A DNA stretch of 64,000 bases, taken from the NCBI GenBank assembly GCA_016785225.1, contig JAFBJZ010000882.1:598501-662500 (forward strand), in the 5' to 3' direction. A program made the position numbers and the translations under genes. Of this stretch, positions 1-13,561 are shown one piece after another. Source of the stretch: Psettodes erumei. Its lineage: Eukaryota; Chordata; Actinopteri; Pleuronectiformes; Psettodidae. The notes beneath the pieces were generated by a model that made no database searches, was not told the DNA's origin, and worked only from the letters and a program-made list of their open reading frames with translations. Each line of letters begins with the position of its first letter. The stretch's first letter is position 1.

Positions 1-184
1 GACACTTTTTTTGCTTAAGTTAAAATATGCCTGACAATCTCTGTGACTGTCCCCTGGCTGTTGCTTCATATTCAACATTCAGACATGAAAATATTATGAA
101 TCTTCACATCTAAATCTCAGCAAGAAATCATTTCTTTAACCTCTTACATCTTGGTCTCCCTCCCTGTGCTCTCCTCTCCTTCAG

Positions 185-771
185 GCAGAGCCACTACTCC
201 TCTGTAGAGGTGTCGTTTGCGAACAGCTGGCTGAACGCTGGGGAGTACGTGTCGGCGGCTAATTTCCATTCCAATATGAAAAATTCTGCGCAGTTCATGG
301 CTCCCCTGCCAAGTCGAATTTTACGGGTACAAATGAATCCGTCCATTAATTTCAAAAACACATCTTTACAAGTTCAACCCATGTCTGATTATTGTCTTTC
401 CTAACTAATTTGTATTCTAGGAGGGTGACAGTGCACCTAACATTGCAGATCTGAGTCAGGAGGAGAATCACACATTGTCTGTCTTCTCCTGGATGCAAAG
501 CATCAACTCTGTGCTTGGTAGGATGGAACCCCCCCCACACACACACACATTATACATAATGTTTTTTTTAATTGATTTAGCAAGTTTTTAAGACTGATCT
601 CAATCATGTCATCTACCAGGTGGGTCACTGGTGGGCATGTGGAAAAGTGCCATGTGTTCAGTGACCACGAGAGAGAGAGGCAGAGAGATGCTGGGGCAAC
701 TCCTGCTGGATCCAGGCTTCGCCACAGGCTCATTCATATCCATTATCACTGGAATGACTACCAGCTGCTAA
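185..771 (+). CDS. 3' end of an unidentified gene (last three exons)
   Basis: Three exons with consensus splice sites join in one open frame: 185-326, 421-517 and 620-771 (stop TAA 769-771). The acceptors are ...CCTTCAG, ...TATTCTAG and ...CTACCAG; the donors are GGgtacaa and TGgtagga. The phases fit (0 after the first exon, 1 after the second), which is unlikely by chance, so I read this as a real C-terminal segment of about 130 residues. It contains SFANSWLNAGEYVSAANF and later FSWMQSINSVLG, and ends in GMTTSC. The tail is fairly hydrophobic (LLLDPGFATGSFISIITGM). I do not recognise the family. In human the gene convergent with DPF3 is RGS6, but this sequence does not resemble the RGS6 C-terminus as I know it. 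The upstream part of the gene lies outside the window, and the third exon is the least certain. Confidence 0.5.
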
Positions 772-1419
772 GGCAAACACGTAAACACACTCACAGACAG
801 AAAGAGAGGGAGCGCTGTAGTTATACAATGGCATTCACTTTTTAATCTGAAAGTTGAAGACGTGCTAGAATTAATCTCAACTTAAAATGATTTTTTTAAG
901 TAAATAATTCTATATTACTATAATAAAACTGTACGGCAGATTTCACAAAGACAAGACATTTGTAATACAAAGACCTAACTGGCACTAAATTTCCATCAAA
1001 CTAAATAGTTCAAATGAAAGTAAGTTACAATATGTTATTATTTGGTGGGTGTGAATCAAATGTCCAGTATAAACCAGGTCAACTTCAGTATGTATTGCAT
1101 GTTGTTGTCATATTCTTGTGAATTTGTCCCAGTAAACCATCAATGCCTCACATTTACTGTTGCTACTTCACTGTTTTTTGAGGATCCTTTTACGGCACTA
1201 ATTAATCACTGATATGGAGTAAAGCAAGATGGAAGTTACAGGAAGTCCTCAAACTCTTGTTTGAAGACACAAAGACAAGTTAAAATCTTAAATGTTACAA
1301 CTGCAATCAACAGGGTCTTGTAGATTTTAACCCAGGACAGCTTGATTATGTCACAAGGGCAGATGGCAACTACTCAAATGCCATATTTAAATTATTTACG
1401 GAGCTTTCTCAGTTAAATA

Positions 1420-1435
1420 CTGCCCCCTAGTGGTG
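1420..1435 (-). promoter_or_regulatory. CTCF-like motif
   Basis: On the minus strand the bases read CACCACTAGGGGGCAG, matching the remembered CTCF core (CCASYAGRKGGCRS) at every informative position. It lies between two convergent genes. Occupancy cannot be judged from sequence. Confidence 0.45.
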
Positions 1436-3431
1436 ATATTTTGTAAATACCGACATAACTTCCTGTAACTTTTCAAAGAATGGTGACTTGATATATTTGA
1501 ATAATACTGACAGTCACACTGTGTTCTTGCTGTAGCTACTGCAGTGAGTGCCCATACACAACAATGTTTGCAGGCAGAGTGGCCGCCAGATCACTGGGGG
1601 AAGATGGAGGGGATATGATGGCTAATCTGCCCATTCAGTCATTACTGATTCACATCAGACACAGCCATCTGGTCCAGAGCCATATAAACTAACTTAGGGC
1701 CTATTTTCAGTTTGTATATATACTGCAGCAGTACGGTTTCCTGGCAATGGATTATTGAGAAGAAGCAAAAATAATGTGAAGAGTAATTGTGTCTGTATAC
1801 AGTATTTTTAATATTTATTATATATAGTACAATTACATAAAGAGGCAGAATGAGTCAAACAGTAAGGGAGCTAACTGGGAAACCTGTTTATAGATGGTGT
1901 GCAAGAAAACAAATGATGGAAAAGTCTTTATTTCAACACAAAACATAACATTTACTTTAACAAAATACAGCATACAATTTGAAACACTGCAGGTGATGGC
2001 ATCAAATAAGATTGGCATCGAAGACATTTTCAAAAGGAAGACACAAAAAGAACAGTAAAAAAACCAACCTTGGTGTGTTATTAACATAATATATCTATGC
2101 TAGCTCATGATTGTCAATGGAAAAGCAATATGAAATACAAATTCACAATTACAAAACACAAATGCAGGTTGTGATATCCTGTCAGGGCTTGCAAGCCATG
2201 TATATTTCACGGGACTTTATTATTTTATTTAATCTTTTTTTAGAGCTTATTCTTGGTGTCTCTTCCTGTTCAGGATTAACTTTTTCAGAAAGCATCATGT
2301 TCATGTTGCCAAATTTTACTCATTATATTACTTACATGGTAAAACACATTCAGTATACAAACAAAAAAAAAACTGTGAAAAATGTTACATAACCTGTGCT
2401 AGCTTCCAGAGAGGACACACCAGTAAATACTGGCTTGTCAGGACATGGATAGCCTGGGTTGGTAATGAGTGGAAATTTGATAACACACATGTTGCCCGAG
2501 TTAATTTTTTTATTAGCAATGGCTCACCAACTGGTGGGGTGGTGCCCTCCTGAGGGACGCAGAGGTATTGCAGGGGCCTACATTACTAAATGGTAAAATG
2601 TAGAGTGAAACCATAAATGGTGAAATCACTTCACAGCAGATTTTTTCAGCTGCCCATCATAGATGTAACTGAATATTGTCAGGAGATGGAAATACCCATG
2701 GAGATTTTTTTTTTCCTGCCAGCTCATGGAATCAGTGCTAATTAGCTTGCTGGCTACATTTGCTAAAATCCACAAGCTAGCTGAAAATGAGAAGCATGTT
2801 TGTTTAAAGCAACTTTGCTTTAAACAAAGCTGTGTACGTTTTGCGTGTGAGAGGAACCTTGACAGCTTCAGCTGCAGTAACTAAGAAGGGGCAGGGTTTA
2901 GCAAAGGGTAAATTATTACATTGCATTGCAACAACTGCTTGAATGGAGCATTGTTAATGTTGTAATTTCCACTAGTGCTTTTCCTGCTCTGACAGCAAAC
3001 TGCCTGCTGTGAAAATGGCTCTCATTTTGTGGTTTTCAACACTAGTAACTATTGAGAAAATGCAAGAAAATACCATTTATGTTCATATTAATGCTATTTC
3101 AATATTTTCAGACTTGGCCCCTATTGTTTCTAGTTACACGTTCGGATGCAGTGGGGATAAAGGGCCATGAAGCTTTTTGGCTTTCATACTACTGCATGAC
3201 AGTAACAGTCTGGGAACCTCAAATTCACAGTAACAATGATCTCCATAACAGCAACTTTGGACCTTTATCAACAAAGCATAAATAAATGTTTAATTCTATG
3301 TAAGGACATGATAAATATTGCGTTAAGTGTCACATTGAGCACCATGTTATCCTAGTATCTGCACGGATACAAAAAACAGACTTGGATTAAAAACGTCAAC
3401 TCGCTCCAAAAAGAATGATAGTCAGGGCTGT

Positions 3432-3437
3432 TTTATT
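3432..3437 (-). terminator. Candidate poly(A) signal of long dpf3 transcript
   Basis: Minus-strand AATAAA about 755 bases past the dpf3 long-isoform stop codon (4192-4194). It is the first exact hexamer I noticed downstream, but others lie further left, so the assignment is tentative. Confidence 0.3.
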
Positions 3438-3990
3438 GCCCCACTTCCTCTTAGTGCTGCATATAAATTTCACCAAGCTTGACAAATACTTGTGAACAAT
3501 GGCATAACTAACATTGAGTCAGTCCAGGTAGAAAATCGGAATGTCACTGTAAAGTTTAAACAGGAGAGAGAGGAGTAGAGCTGGAAGGAGAGATTAAAAC
3601 AAACATCAGTCAAACCCACTCAAGGTCCTGAACAGCAAGGGAAGCAAGTGAAACAGCTTCAGCAAATACTCTGGGAAAGACATCTTCCAAATCATACTCA
3701 AATTCATTTAAATCAGCAAAACACCCAGAGTTTTCAGACATTTGGTTTAAAATGAATGTGTACTTCACATACACACAGTGTTGGCCTTTTTCAATCGTGC
3801 TTTGGATTCTCGCCGTCTGCTGAGGGGTGAGGTAGAGACATGACTGAATGGGAGACCTGTTGTTAGTTGACTTATGGTCGAGACTGCATGTTGATGGCAT
3901 TTGCATCTGGTGTGTTGCTTGGCTATATGAGAGGTAGAGGTTCTCTGCGCCTCACACAGGAAACTGCCCTGAGCCTGCTAATGCATTGGA

Positions 3991-3993
<3 letters not shown>

Positions 3994-4031
<38 letters not shown>
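3994..4031. repeat. (GT)n microsatellite
   Basis: About 19 near-perfect GT units. In the dpf3 transcript, which runs the other way, this is an (AC)n tract about 160-200 bases past the stop, within the probable 3' UTR. Confidence 0.9.
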
Positions 4032-4034
<3 letters not shown>

Positions 4035-4191
4035 AAGAAAGAGAAAGTGTGTTCTGTCTATGTGTTTGATTCTATATGAGATAAAGCTTTTGCTCATGTG
4101 TGGGCATGTCAAACAGTTACTGTATATATACAAATATATATATAGGCTATCGTGTGTATATGTGTTTTGAGAGGGAATGTCCAGGATGTTG

Positions 4192-7100
4192 TTATGCTTC
4201 TCCATAGGCTGAGGCCTTGTCCTTTAACAGGTCCAGACACAAATGACAGCTCCAGCTCCCTGTAGAGACAGAGAGAGAAAGAGAGAGGCTGAAATCTTTG
4301 TCCTTCTTTTCCATATATAGCCTTTGCTTGTAGCCTGTCTGAAATCTCCTGCTCATAACATACACAGTATATATTCGTATATACAGTAAGTCCACTGGAT
4401 TTATAGTAAAACCTGTGGGAGTGGTTCTCAGTTGTACCTTCGGGAGGCTGGGTCATTGGAGGCTTCAGGCAGTACATGTGGTACCCTCTGTCACAGTCAT
4501 CACAGAAGAGCAGCTGGTCCTACACGGGCAGCACACAATCAACATCTTAAATAATGCATGAAGATAAACATAAACCCCACCGTGAGCTTTCACAAAGACA
4601 GCTAACACCACTTCAAATTGGCCAAATCCTCTGTCAAAAAATGTTCTAATCTGTGGAGATGACAGACCTGAACAACATTAAGACATTTTTAATTATTTAG
4701 TAGTATTATTAGTGTTTTTTAATGTCTTATTGCTCTGTAAACCACTTTGGTCTACATTTGTGTAAACTGGTGCTACAAAAAAACTTGAATTTGTGAGGCT
4801 GCCCTCTGGATTTATGATGATGATACAGCTGTTATTCAAATGATAATATATTATCGAGTAAGACACTGAGTCATGATTTTTTTTAAAGCCTGGAATGAAA
4901 AATAAAAAACCTTTTCACATCATGTGTAATTCATCAAGTGCATACAGTACATATCTGCCTGGCATAAATTCAGTGTAATGTATTGCCTATGACAGGCTGA
5001 AGGCTGGCTGTGGAAAGGTCAGAGCATTAAAAGAAAAAACATGTCAAATTTGATACAGTCAAAGCAAATGCAGAATGAAATAGTAATAATATTTGAACAT
5101 CCAAGCCTGCCCTCTGCTACAGTATACATACATCGTTCTCTGAGGTTCCACAGAGACTGCAAGACTTGCACTCGATGCACTGCCACTGGTATGTCCTCAC
5201 CGCCTGCATCATGTTATCAGTGAACTGTAGGCATGTGGGGTGACCTGTGAAGGGACAGAGAGGAGAGATGAGAGGGAAGGAAGGAAGGAAGCAAGGCGTG
5301 GATAGCCATAAATGTTAACACAGCAAAGTCGGGAGTGTTTTCTTATGCAATATTTTATATGGGGACAGACTCTATGAATTGACTGACACACGTCTTTCTC
5401 TGTAACACATTATCCAGAAAAAGCTGATTCACATCATTTGTGTCTGTTTGGCTGGATTCAGGCTTTCAGGTGCACCAATGATGCTTTTTTTATCTTAATG
5501 AAAATGAATATTTCCACTATCGCCTAAGAAATTGCAATTTGCTGCATTTTGTTTTAAGGCATTTCTTGATAATGTAGATTAGTTTTTTTCAATATGAATT
5601 AATTTTGCTCAATGAATTGGAGGCAATGTTGTTGCTTTTTCCCGGTGGAGATGAACCTCACAAAATACTCTAAGATTGTCTTCATAAGAGCCAGCAACAA
5701 GTGTTAAGTGTGTCTGTGATTCAGAAGTGTAATTGCACTCATAGTGTTGATCACCAAAAGCAATCTGGGTGATTATAGTGTATGTCTGGAAAAGAAACCA
5801 CAAGCAGTGATGTGTGTGGGCAGGAAAACACAGTCAAGCAATACTTTATCATCTCCCCTTAAATCTATAGCTGCTACAGTTATCTGCATCACCTTGGTAT
5901 CAATGGGTTATCAATGAGCCATAATCAAGGATTAACTGATTGACATCTCGACTGGAAAAGTAGCCAGAAACCAATCTACCAATCTAACTCATTCCCTGTC
6001 AGTGTCTGATGGGTGAGTGAAGACAAATGTGATCTGAGCAGAATGTAAAGCAGAGGTGTCTACACTGCTGCTCCTCACAAATTAAACTTCAGGAATTATA
6101 GTTGGGAAGACAAAGATAATAGATCGGCCTGTCAGTGGATAGCACCAATCTGCAGAATAGAACAAGCATTTCTACTCAGCATCTACTGAAAAAAGAGAGA
6201 ATCTAGTCCTTAAAGACAGAGAGGAGCACCGGAGTGCCGATTGGCTCTTACCTCTCGGCTACCTGTCCTCTTTAGCCAATGGAGTGACTCAAGAGTCCAC
6301 GTTCATCCCTCCCCCTGCCACCTTAGTGGCTTGTCATGTAATTTACTCCATTTTCTCTGGTCCACCATTTCTGTTATTGACCTTCTCAGTCCAGATTTAA
6401 TTAGGAAGTAGCCTGTGAAGTTTAGCCTATGATCTTGATTATCTGATGCAGGCAAAGTGTAAGGAGCTTACTTTTCTAAATGAAAAATGGAAAAATCAGA
6501 ACAGCAAAGTCCATATGAGCATAGTAAAAAAAAGCCACTGTATCCATCAGATACGACATTTTCAAGAAGCAGTTGGCTTTATGCATCATGAATGGAGTTT
6601 AGAATAATCCGATGACATTTCAGGTAGTGGTGTCTTCAGCGTGAGCCAATGTAGTCCAGTCTGTCTTCAGTCTTTCAATGTTCCCTCAATGAAAACACTG
6701 GATCAGAAATGGATTTTTATTGCCACGAGGTCCAACTAGTCAAGCCATCCTGTTATCAGCTGTCAGCCACAGAATCATCATCATCTGACAACAAAAGGTC
6801 CCCGAGCTCTGCTTCCTCAAAGCCATGAAACGTGGAGGCCTCGCTGTCTGACGTGTTGCCGAACAATTCTTCAAGAGCACTCATCTTCCTCCCATCCTTC
6901 TTCACTCCTCCTCTTCCAGCTACCATGAAAACATCAGCGTCAGAGCAAGACAGACAAGGCCACACACTCTTGCAGCTGTTCTAACAAACTCTACTGTGGC
7001 AAGAAAAAAATCTCTCACTTGCTGAAATGAGTACCCTACTCTCAGTTGAGCTGATTCAAGAAATGTTTTGTTGAGATGCCCGGCAGATGCGGATTTGGCT

Positions 7101-10100
7101 AGTGTGGAAAAAAAGGTGGGAAAGAAACGAAACAAAATGCAGCCAAATGTGCCATAGGCTAATGCATGAAAACTGAGCAACAAAAGAGTGAAGACATGTC
7201 GTCAAAAAGGCAGAAGACCTGACTGATGGACGAGGCTGACATGGAGAAGCATGCAGGATGGAAGCAAGCAGTGAAACCTATGAGTCATTATTATTTTCGG
7301 TGGAAAACTGCAAGGAGTTCAAGACGTTGGCTCCCAATTCTCATGGTCTACAAGGCTCATTGATAACCCATTGAAAAAACACTCGAGCAACAGGAAAGCT
7401 CAATTCACTGAACAACAAAAATATCTAATGAAATCTACATCATAAGCTGAGGATGCAGTCCCATTTGAACAAAATTGACTTGAAGCAGCTATTTTTATCA
7501 GGGTGCAGTGTGATTACCTGGACTGAACTATATGAACATTATTGTGAGCGCTTAAGGTCAAGCTAGATTTGTAATAATAGTATAGTTATCAAGGTATCAC
7601 AACCCTTCCAAAATGCAGCATCTTAAATATACAGTACAAAGAAATTATGTCATTATTAGTCCACATATATAAAATGAATGCAGAGTCTTAAACTGCATCA
7701 GCTACACACCATTTTAGTCCATGTAAAAAAGATAAACATCGCAAAGAAGCGAGGAATACACATGAACAAGACTGTGGATAAAAAGGAAGTAAAGGGAAAC
7801 AAAAAGGAGATGTGAAGCAGACAAATTAAAGTATGGGTCTAGCGGACAACTACAAGTCGAAAAGCTTGCTTGTTTCATAAGGAGTAGTTTGTTCATTTTG
7901 GCTATTCCCTGTTCTAAGGAGAGTGAGATGAAAAGACTGGTTTCTTTTTTCTTGATCACTTTAACTTTCGTGCGCAGTACACGAAATGTGAAGCTACAGC
8001 TAGGCGAGGGTTAGCGTAGCTTATTTTAGCCTCACTTAAAGTCCAGGAACAGACGCTAACAGTTAGTATATATATGTTCGCATGGAACAAAATTTGCCTT
8101 AAGTTCACCAATTAACCTAATTGATTTCCTTTTTATAATGAATGCAAAACTACAACCTAGCATTTGTACACTGAGGGGTTTTGAATGGATAAACAAACAT
8201 GTGCAAACTAACAAAATATAATGTGTCCCCATTTCTCATCTTTGTGCTAAGCTAAGCAAACCAGCTGCTGTCCACGGCTACATATTTAACACAGCCATGA
8301 GAGCGGTATCACCCTTTCTATCTAATTCTTGGCAAGTAAGCAAATAGGTGTATATCCCAATATGTTGCACTGTTACTTTAATAAGAGTTGTATTCTCGAG
8401 TGTGCCATTAAAGTTACTCATATGACATTCTTTTAAAATCCAGTAATTTGAGTAGCAAGAAAGCAAAGCTATTACTTGTGGTCTAAATGCTGAGGTTAAC
8501 AAAGACCCAGAGGTTTTAATGGAAATAGTTGGTTGACTCACCAGAGCGTCCACAGTCAGAGCAGGACACCAGCTCCTCAGCTTGGCCTGTCTTCCTGTTG
8601 GAGTCCTGGTCTCCCAGGCAGAAGTCACAGTAGTCATTGGGGATGATGGTGCCATCAGGGCCCTTCTGAGCTGTTCACAGGAACAGACAGATTTGAGAAG
8701 AGGGATACATGAGCTGCCATTTGAAAGTTCAAGGCCATCTGGGTATTCAGAATGGAAAAAAATTGTGTGCGATTGTGGATTGACGGTGTAGCCCTCACGA
8801 AAACATTAGAGCATTTTAGCATTTACAGAAAATGTCTGTAGCGCCATATCTGAATCTTACGTTTGTGGTTGTCTGAGCTCTGTGGAGGTGAAGGGGCCAT
8901 CTCTGCATCTTTCTCCTCCTCACCCTCCTCCTCTGCCAGGTGTGTGTGGGTGTAGTGGTAGCTTAGGCCGGGCCGGTTCTTGTAGCGCTTGCCACAGACT
9001 ACGGATGAAACATCACAAGTCCATTAGGAACATGCACCTTATGCACGACAGACCAGTAAAGTGAAAAGTACTAGTAAAGTACTAAAGTGTCTACTCAGAA
9101 TTAACTATTGACCCAGCCTATAGAAATAAGATTTTATGGACAATGTCAAATAAAATTTAAAGATACTTCAGTATTAATGTTTGATGGTTGAACATTTACA
9201 AAACAAGTATACCGAAGAAATGTTCAGTTTCACTCAACTGCCCTGCATCCTCCCCGAGCTGCTATATATTCCATTCTGGTATACAAACATGATAGGGTTA
9301 CTTTTCCCTCAGCTGTAAACATGTAAATATTGCATCTCTCTCTATATATCACTATTTTGCTTGCTTTACACTAACTAATGTTACTGTTCATTATTATGAG
9401 CTTTACTGAGACACCAGCACTTAAAATGTATTTTTTGCACCAAAATTACCCCGTAGAGACTATATATCTAGTCTAACATTGCACTAGATTTTGGAATAAT
9501 TGAGCGCTCTTCACACTGAGCACAGTTGAGCTGTAGCCATTATAGAAGTTTCTCATTATCTGTCAGTGTGTTGAAGTGCTACACTTCTGCAGCCACTTTT
9601 ATTTCAGCTTTTGTTAGGGTGACCAAATAACACAAAGCTAGCCGGAGAGCTAGCCATCTTAAACTGACGACGATTGTCATTTTAAAAAAGTCCTCATATT
9701 GTAAACAAGCCTACAATGGCTACATCTGTGGATCACATGACAGCTGTAGAGTGAAGAGTGAAGAAACATGCATGTCAGTGTGGCATTAGCTGAGCTGCTG
9801 CCTCATTTGGTGCATGCCTCGCAATGAGCAAGCAGTAAGGCGCACGGAGTAGCATTAGTGTCATGCAATGCTTGCACTGCAGGAGAGGGATGCCCGTACT
9901 AGCATAAAGCATTTGAATGCATTAGATATCTCCAAAGGATTAGCATTCAGTCAGCCATTCGAACCCCAGATGCCCATGAGCAAAAAGGCCAATCATAAAC
10001 GACAGCTGATGGAGCCCATAGAAAGACAAGATGGCGACAGGTTCAGATACCTTCTTCAGCCTTTTTTGAGTTATGCTTTTGTTTGTATCTGTCTGGAACA

Positions 10101-13100
10101 GAGAAGACACAAAAGCAAACAATAAAGGAAAGACAGAACGAGACAAAAAATGAGGATGAGATTCATTTGTTTGAGGCTCAGTCAGTGTGGCTAACTCCAT
10201 CCACATCCCCATGACAATCCAGTCCTGGGGGATTTTGTCCAAGTATGTAAGTGGCATGCTAGTCAGGTCTGGATTAACAGCAGACTCTTTCTTCATGCTG
10301 CAGAGGGCTGCTCTTAGAAACAGAAGAGGAGAGGGCTATCATCGGGAGATGAGAGAAAATGGCTTATCTGGTGGATTTATCTCTGTTTTCTGAACAATTT
10401 GATCTTTATGATGATCAAATTGATTAAAACGAAAGAAATCACGTTACAGTAGGTAAAAAGATAAGTCTTTTGTAAAGGCCAGAGCTAAGGAGAACGGTGT
10501 TTCTCCACTGTGATTCTGAACTTTGACTAACATGCGTACAGCAAACTAATGACCTGATCACGTAATGGCATATGACATACAAAGAGTCGAGCTTTGTTTT
10601 CTCTTACTGTCACAGACGTAAGGTTTGTCCTGGTCATCGATGTTAACAGGTTCTGTCCTCCTGCGACTTGATCCTCTGTTCTGAAAGGCAACCCAACATA
10701 CATCTCATGTGTTTCATCCTCCAGTGTATCCCAAATGTCAATTCATTAACTGTTGTTAATGAATGGATTTTTTATTAACGGAACTGTGTTGTCTTTCTCT
10801 TTCACGCTATGCATGCATGCAAAACCTGTGTTTTTGTTTTTTGACACTCACTTTGCCTCTGTTTCTGTTCTTTCTCTTTGGAGTATCCAGTTCAAAGTCT
10901 TCGTCATCGTGGAAACCGTCTCCATTTTCATCCGCCTCCAGTACTCTCTACAGAGAGCAAACGCGGAAAAAGAGGATGAGGAGTGAAACATGGAGGTTAA
11001 ACTAAAACAAAACACTAAGCATACAGACCTCAATGATAACAAACATACTTGTATTTCCAGCAACGTCTCCTCTTCTTTACTGATGCTATTTTTTTTCTCC
11101 AGCAGGTTGTCCCCCCTCAGGAGGGCCTCCAAGGCTGTGGCCTCCCCTGGGGGCACCTCGCGCTTGGGGGCCAGCTCGGCTTCTGAGGAAGACGTGGCAG
11201 AGGAGGAAGAAAAGAGTGTTTGAGATGGCTGGCGTGTGTGTGTGTGTGTGTGTGTGTTTCTATGCGCGTGCATGCCTGTGTGTTTGTGTGCCAAAAGGTA
11301 GTTAAAATGTGCGTGTGCATTTGAATTTACCATTCATGTTTACTGGAATTTATTTTCTAATAGACTGCCGACAATATTAAGCAGTAAAACTTTTAAATAT
11401 TACCGTATTTCCCTACTACTGGCTGTCCGCAGTCTACTTGAGCCCACAGTAAGTCGACTCACTTTGGGGTCAAGAATATCCATTAGTGTCAAAGGCAAAG
11501 CAGAGACAATGTTTCAGCATCAGTTTCAGTGTGCATGATGTAAGTGTTCCCTGTAATAAAGGGAGTTTTAGAAATGGTGAAAGGGCAGACTGCCAGATTC
11601 AACTCTGATAAAAAAAAAGAAGCAAAAAACAAAACTTAGGTGCACCAGGTGCACAATAAGCAGGGCAATAATGAAACTTCCAAACTACTTAATCTTTCTT
11701 TTGCTCCCTCTTTTCATTTCCGTAGAGATGAGCTTGGTGCAGCATTGACTCCGTCCTCGTCTTTGAACTCTAATACCAGGATGAAAACAGAATGAAAATG
11801 GGGATGTGATACAAAAGGCAGAGAGTGAGCCGGGCTACCGAGGCTATAAGGCACTCTTATTGAATACAGAGCTGTTGTACCTCTTAGTCTCCTCTTTTCC
11901 CTCCTCCTCCACCTCTCTGCACCATGCAGTATATGCCTCCCCCTTAACCTCTGCTCTCCGCTGACACCCTGCCTCCTCTTTATATGAATTCCCTCACCCT
12001 TCCTCTTTCCCTGTTATAACCTCCTCACCTCTCCTTTGACTCTGAACAGGTAGAGAATAAGTGGAGCCGAATGCCAGCGAAAAGCAAAAGCATCTTCCAC
12101 TCCAGCAACACATGAACAACATGCACACCCAGTTAAAAGTATTTATCTGAATTCCCTATGACACCATCCTCGCCAATGTCCCAAAAATATATGGAAACAC
12201 CCTGTGTGTCATCTACCCTCATACAAGTGCTTGCACATTTTTCTAAACTCTCATCAGATTAAAACAAGGAGCTGGCACCGAGGAAGCAAAATGGCTGCTG
12301 AGGCGTCGCCCCTTACTTGAGCTGTGACATGCAACAACAAGGGATTAAGTTCTGATTTCAAACTCTTTCCAAGTAACCTCGCGACGGAGCCTCTGTATAT
12401 CTTCATGTTCACAGACAAACCTCTCTGCTCAGGAAGCATTAAATAAACATAAAGCATTTCCAAAAGCCCAAGAGAGGAGCACTTGCATTCCTCTGTCGTC
12501 TTATGATAGATATCTGGGCCAAATTGTAGAATTGGATCTAAAAAAACCCAAAACTGTACACTTCTACTCTTTCACTCTCAGCTACAAAGGCCTTCATGCC
12601 CTTGCTATCTACAATCGATCTGCAGTTTTCCCTTTCTTTATTTGCTTTGGTTGTTGGTTGGTTGGTTGAAGCTCTGCAGAGATTCTTCGGTCTTATTTTT
12701 TTCCTGAAAATGACTCTCCTCTGCTCAAAGTTGAATCATTGTCGGTGCAAAGTTCTGGAGTATTGTGTTGCGTCTGGAAGACAGCGAGGGGGAAACAATG
12801 GTGTGGCAAAGCAGAAACAAAGACCTGCCTTTATGTCTCCCTCGTATCAGGTTCCTGGGGCATTCCTCTGCTAAAATTCCCTATTACACACACATATGCA
12901 TGCATGTATGCAGGCAGACACACACACAGACATAGAAAACACACGCAAACACACACATACACACACACTTCCACCTCATAAGACTCACTTACATTCTAAT
13001 GCCTCATGGACAAATGATTATAGAGGCCCAGTTAGGGTGCTTCTGTGCTGTATGAGAGAGCGAGAGTCATGTGTGGGGGTGTTTGTGCTCTTATGTATGT

Positions 13101-13561
13101 GTGTGTGTGTGTGTGTGACTGTGTGTATGTGTGTGTGTCTACCGCCGGAGAACAGTGAGAGGAGGCATTGATTCAGGGGAGAGAATGAACCTGGGGACCT
13201 GGCGGGAGAGACAGACTAACCAGACCCAGATGGTCAGATAGCAAGAATTAACGCCACTCAGCACGCCTAAAGCTCGGTGCCGCAATACAAAAACACTGAG
13301 GGCACAAACATCACATATATGTGCATTCAAGGGAAGGCGGCTTGACTACCAAAATGAGCGGTCAGCACTGCTGTGACCGTGGCTTTTCGCTGTGTATGTA
13401 CGTGAACGTGCTGTCGGGCTGTGTATTTACATGCGCGTTTGTTTGTCTTACCTAGTCGAAGCTCACACAGGCGGAGCTGGGGATCCAGAGGAGGGTGGAG
13501 TCGCCTCTTCTTTCTCCAGCAACGAGCAGGATAGGTATACATCTGTCCCGCCGCCTGGCCT

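Larger units (their letters stand above)
772..4191. other. dpf3 3' UTR and convergent intergenic region
   Basis: No coding exon is recognisable here. The right part is probably the 3' UTR of the long dpf3 transcript, which is transcribed leftwards; minus-strand AATAAA hexamers occur at 3432-3437 and further left (near 2506). The region is AT-rich and contains a (GT)n tract at 3994-4031 and a CTCF-like motif at 1420-1435. The small open frames are low-complexity or unsupported. Confidence 0.5.

Noticed and set aside
185..771. Assignment of the left-edge exons to rgs6 from human synteny
   Set aside because: The translated residues do not resemble the RGS6 C-terminus, so no symbol was given.
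6756..6965. Separate small gene between dpf3 exons
   Set aside because: The acceptor phase and DPF3a-like content show it is an alternative dpf3 terminal exon; the apparent ATG lies upstream of the acceptor.
10848..11333. 161-codon minus-strand frame rich in Thr-His
   Set aside because: It mixes true dpf3 exon 4 with intron and a microsatellite, and its reading frame over exon 5 is wrong.
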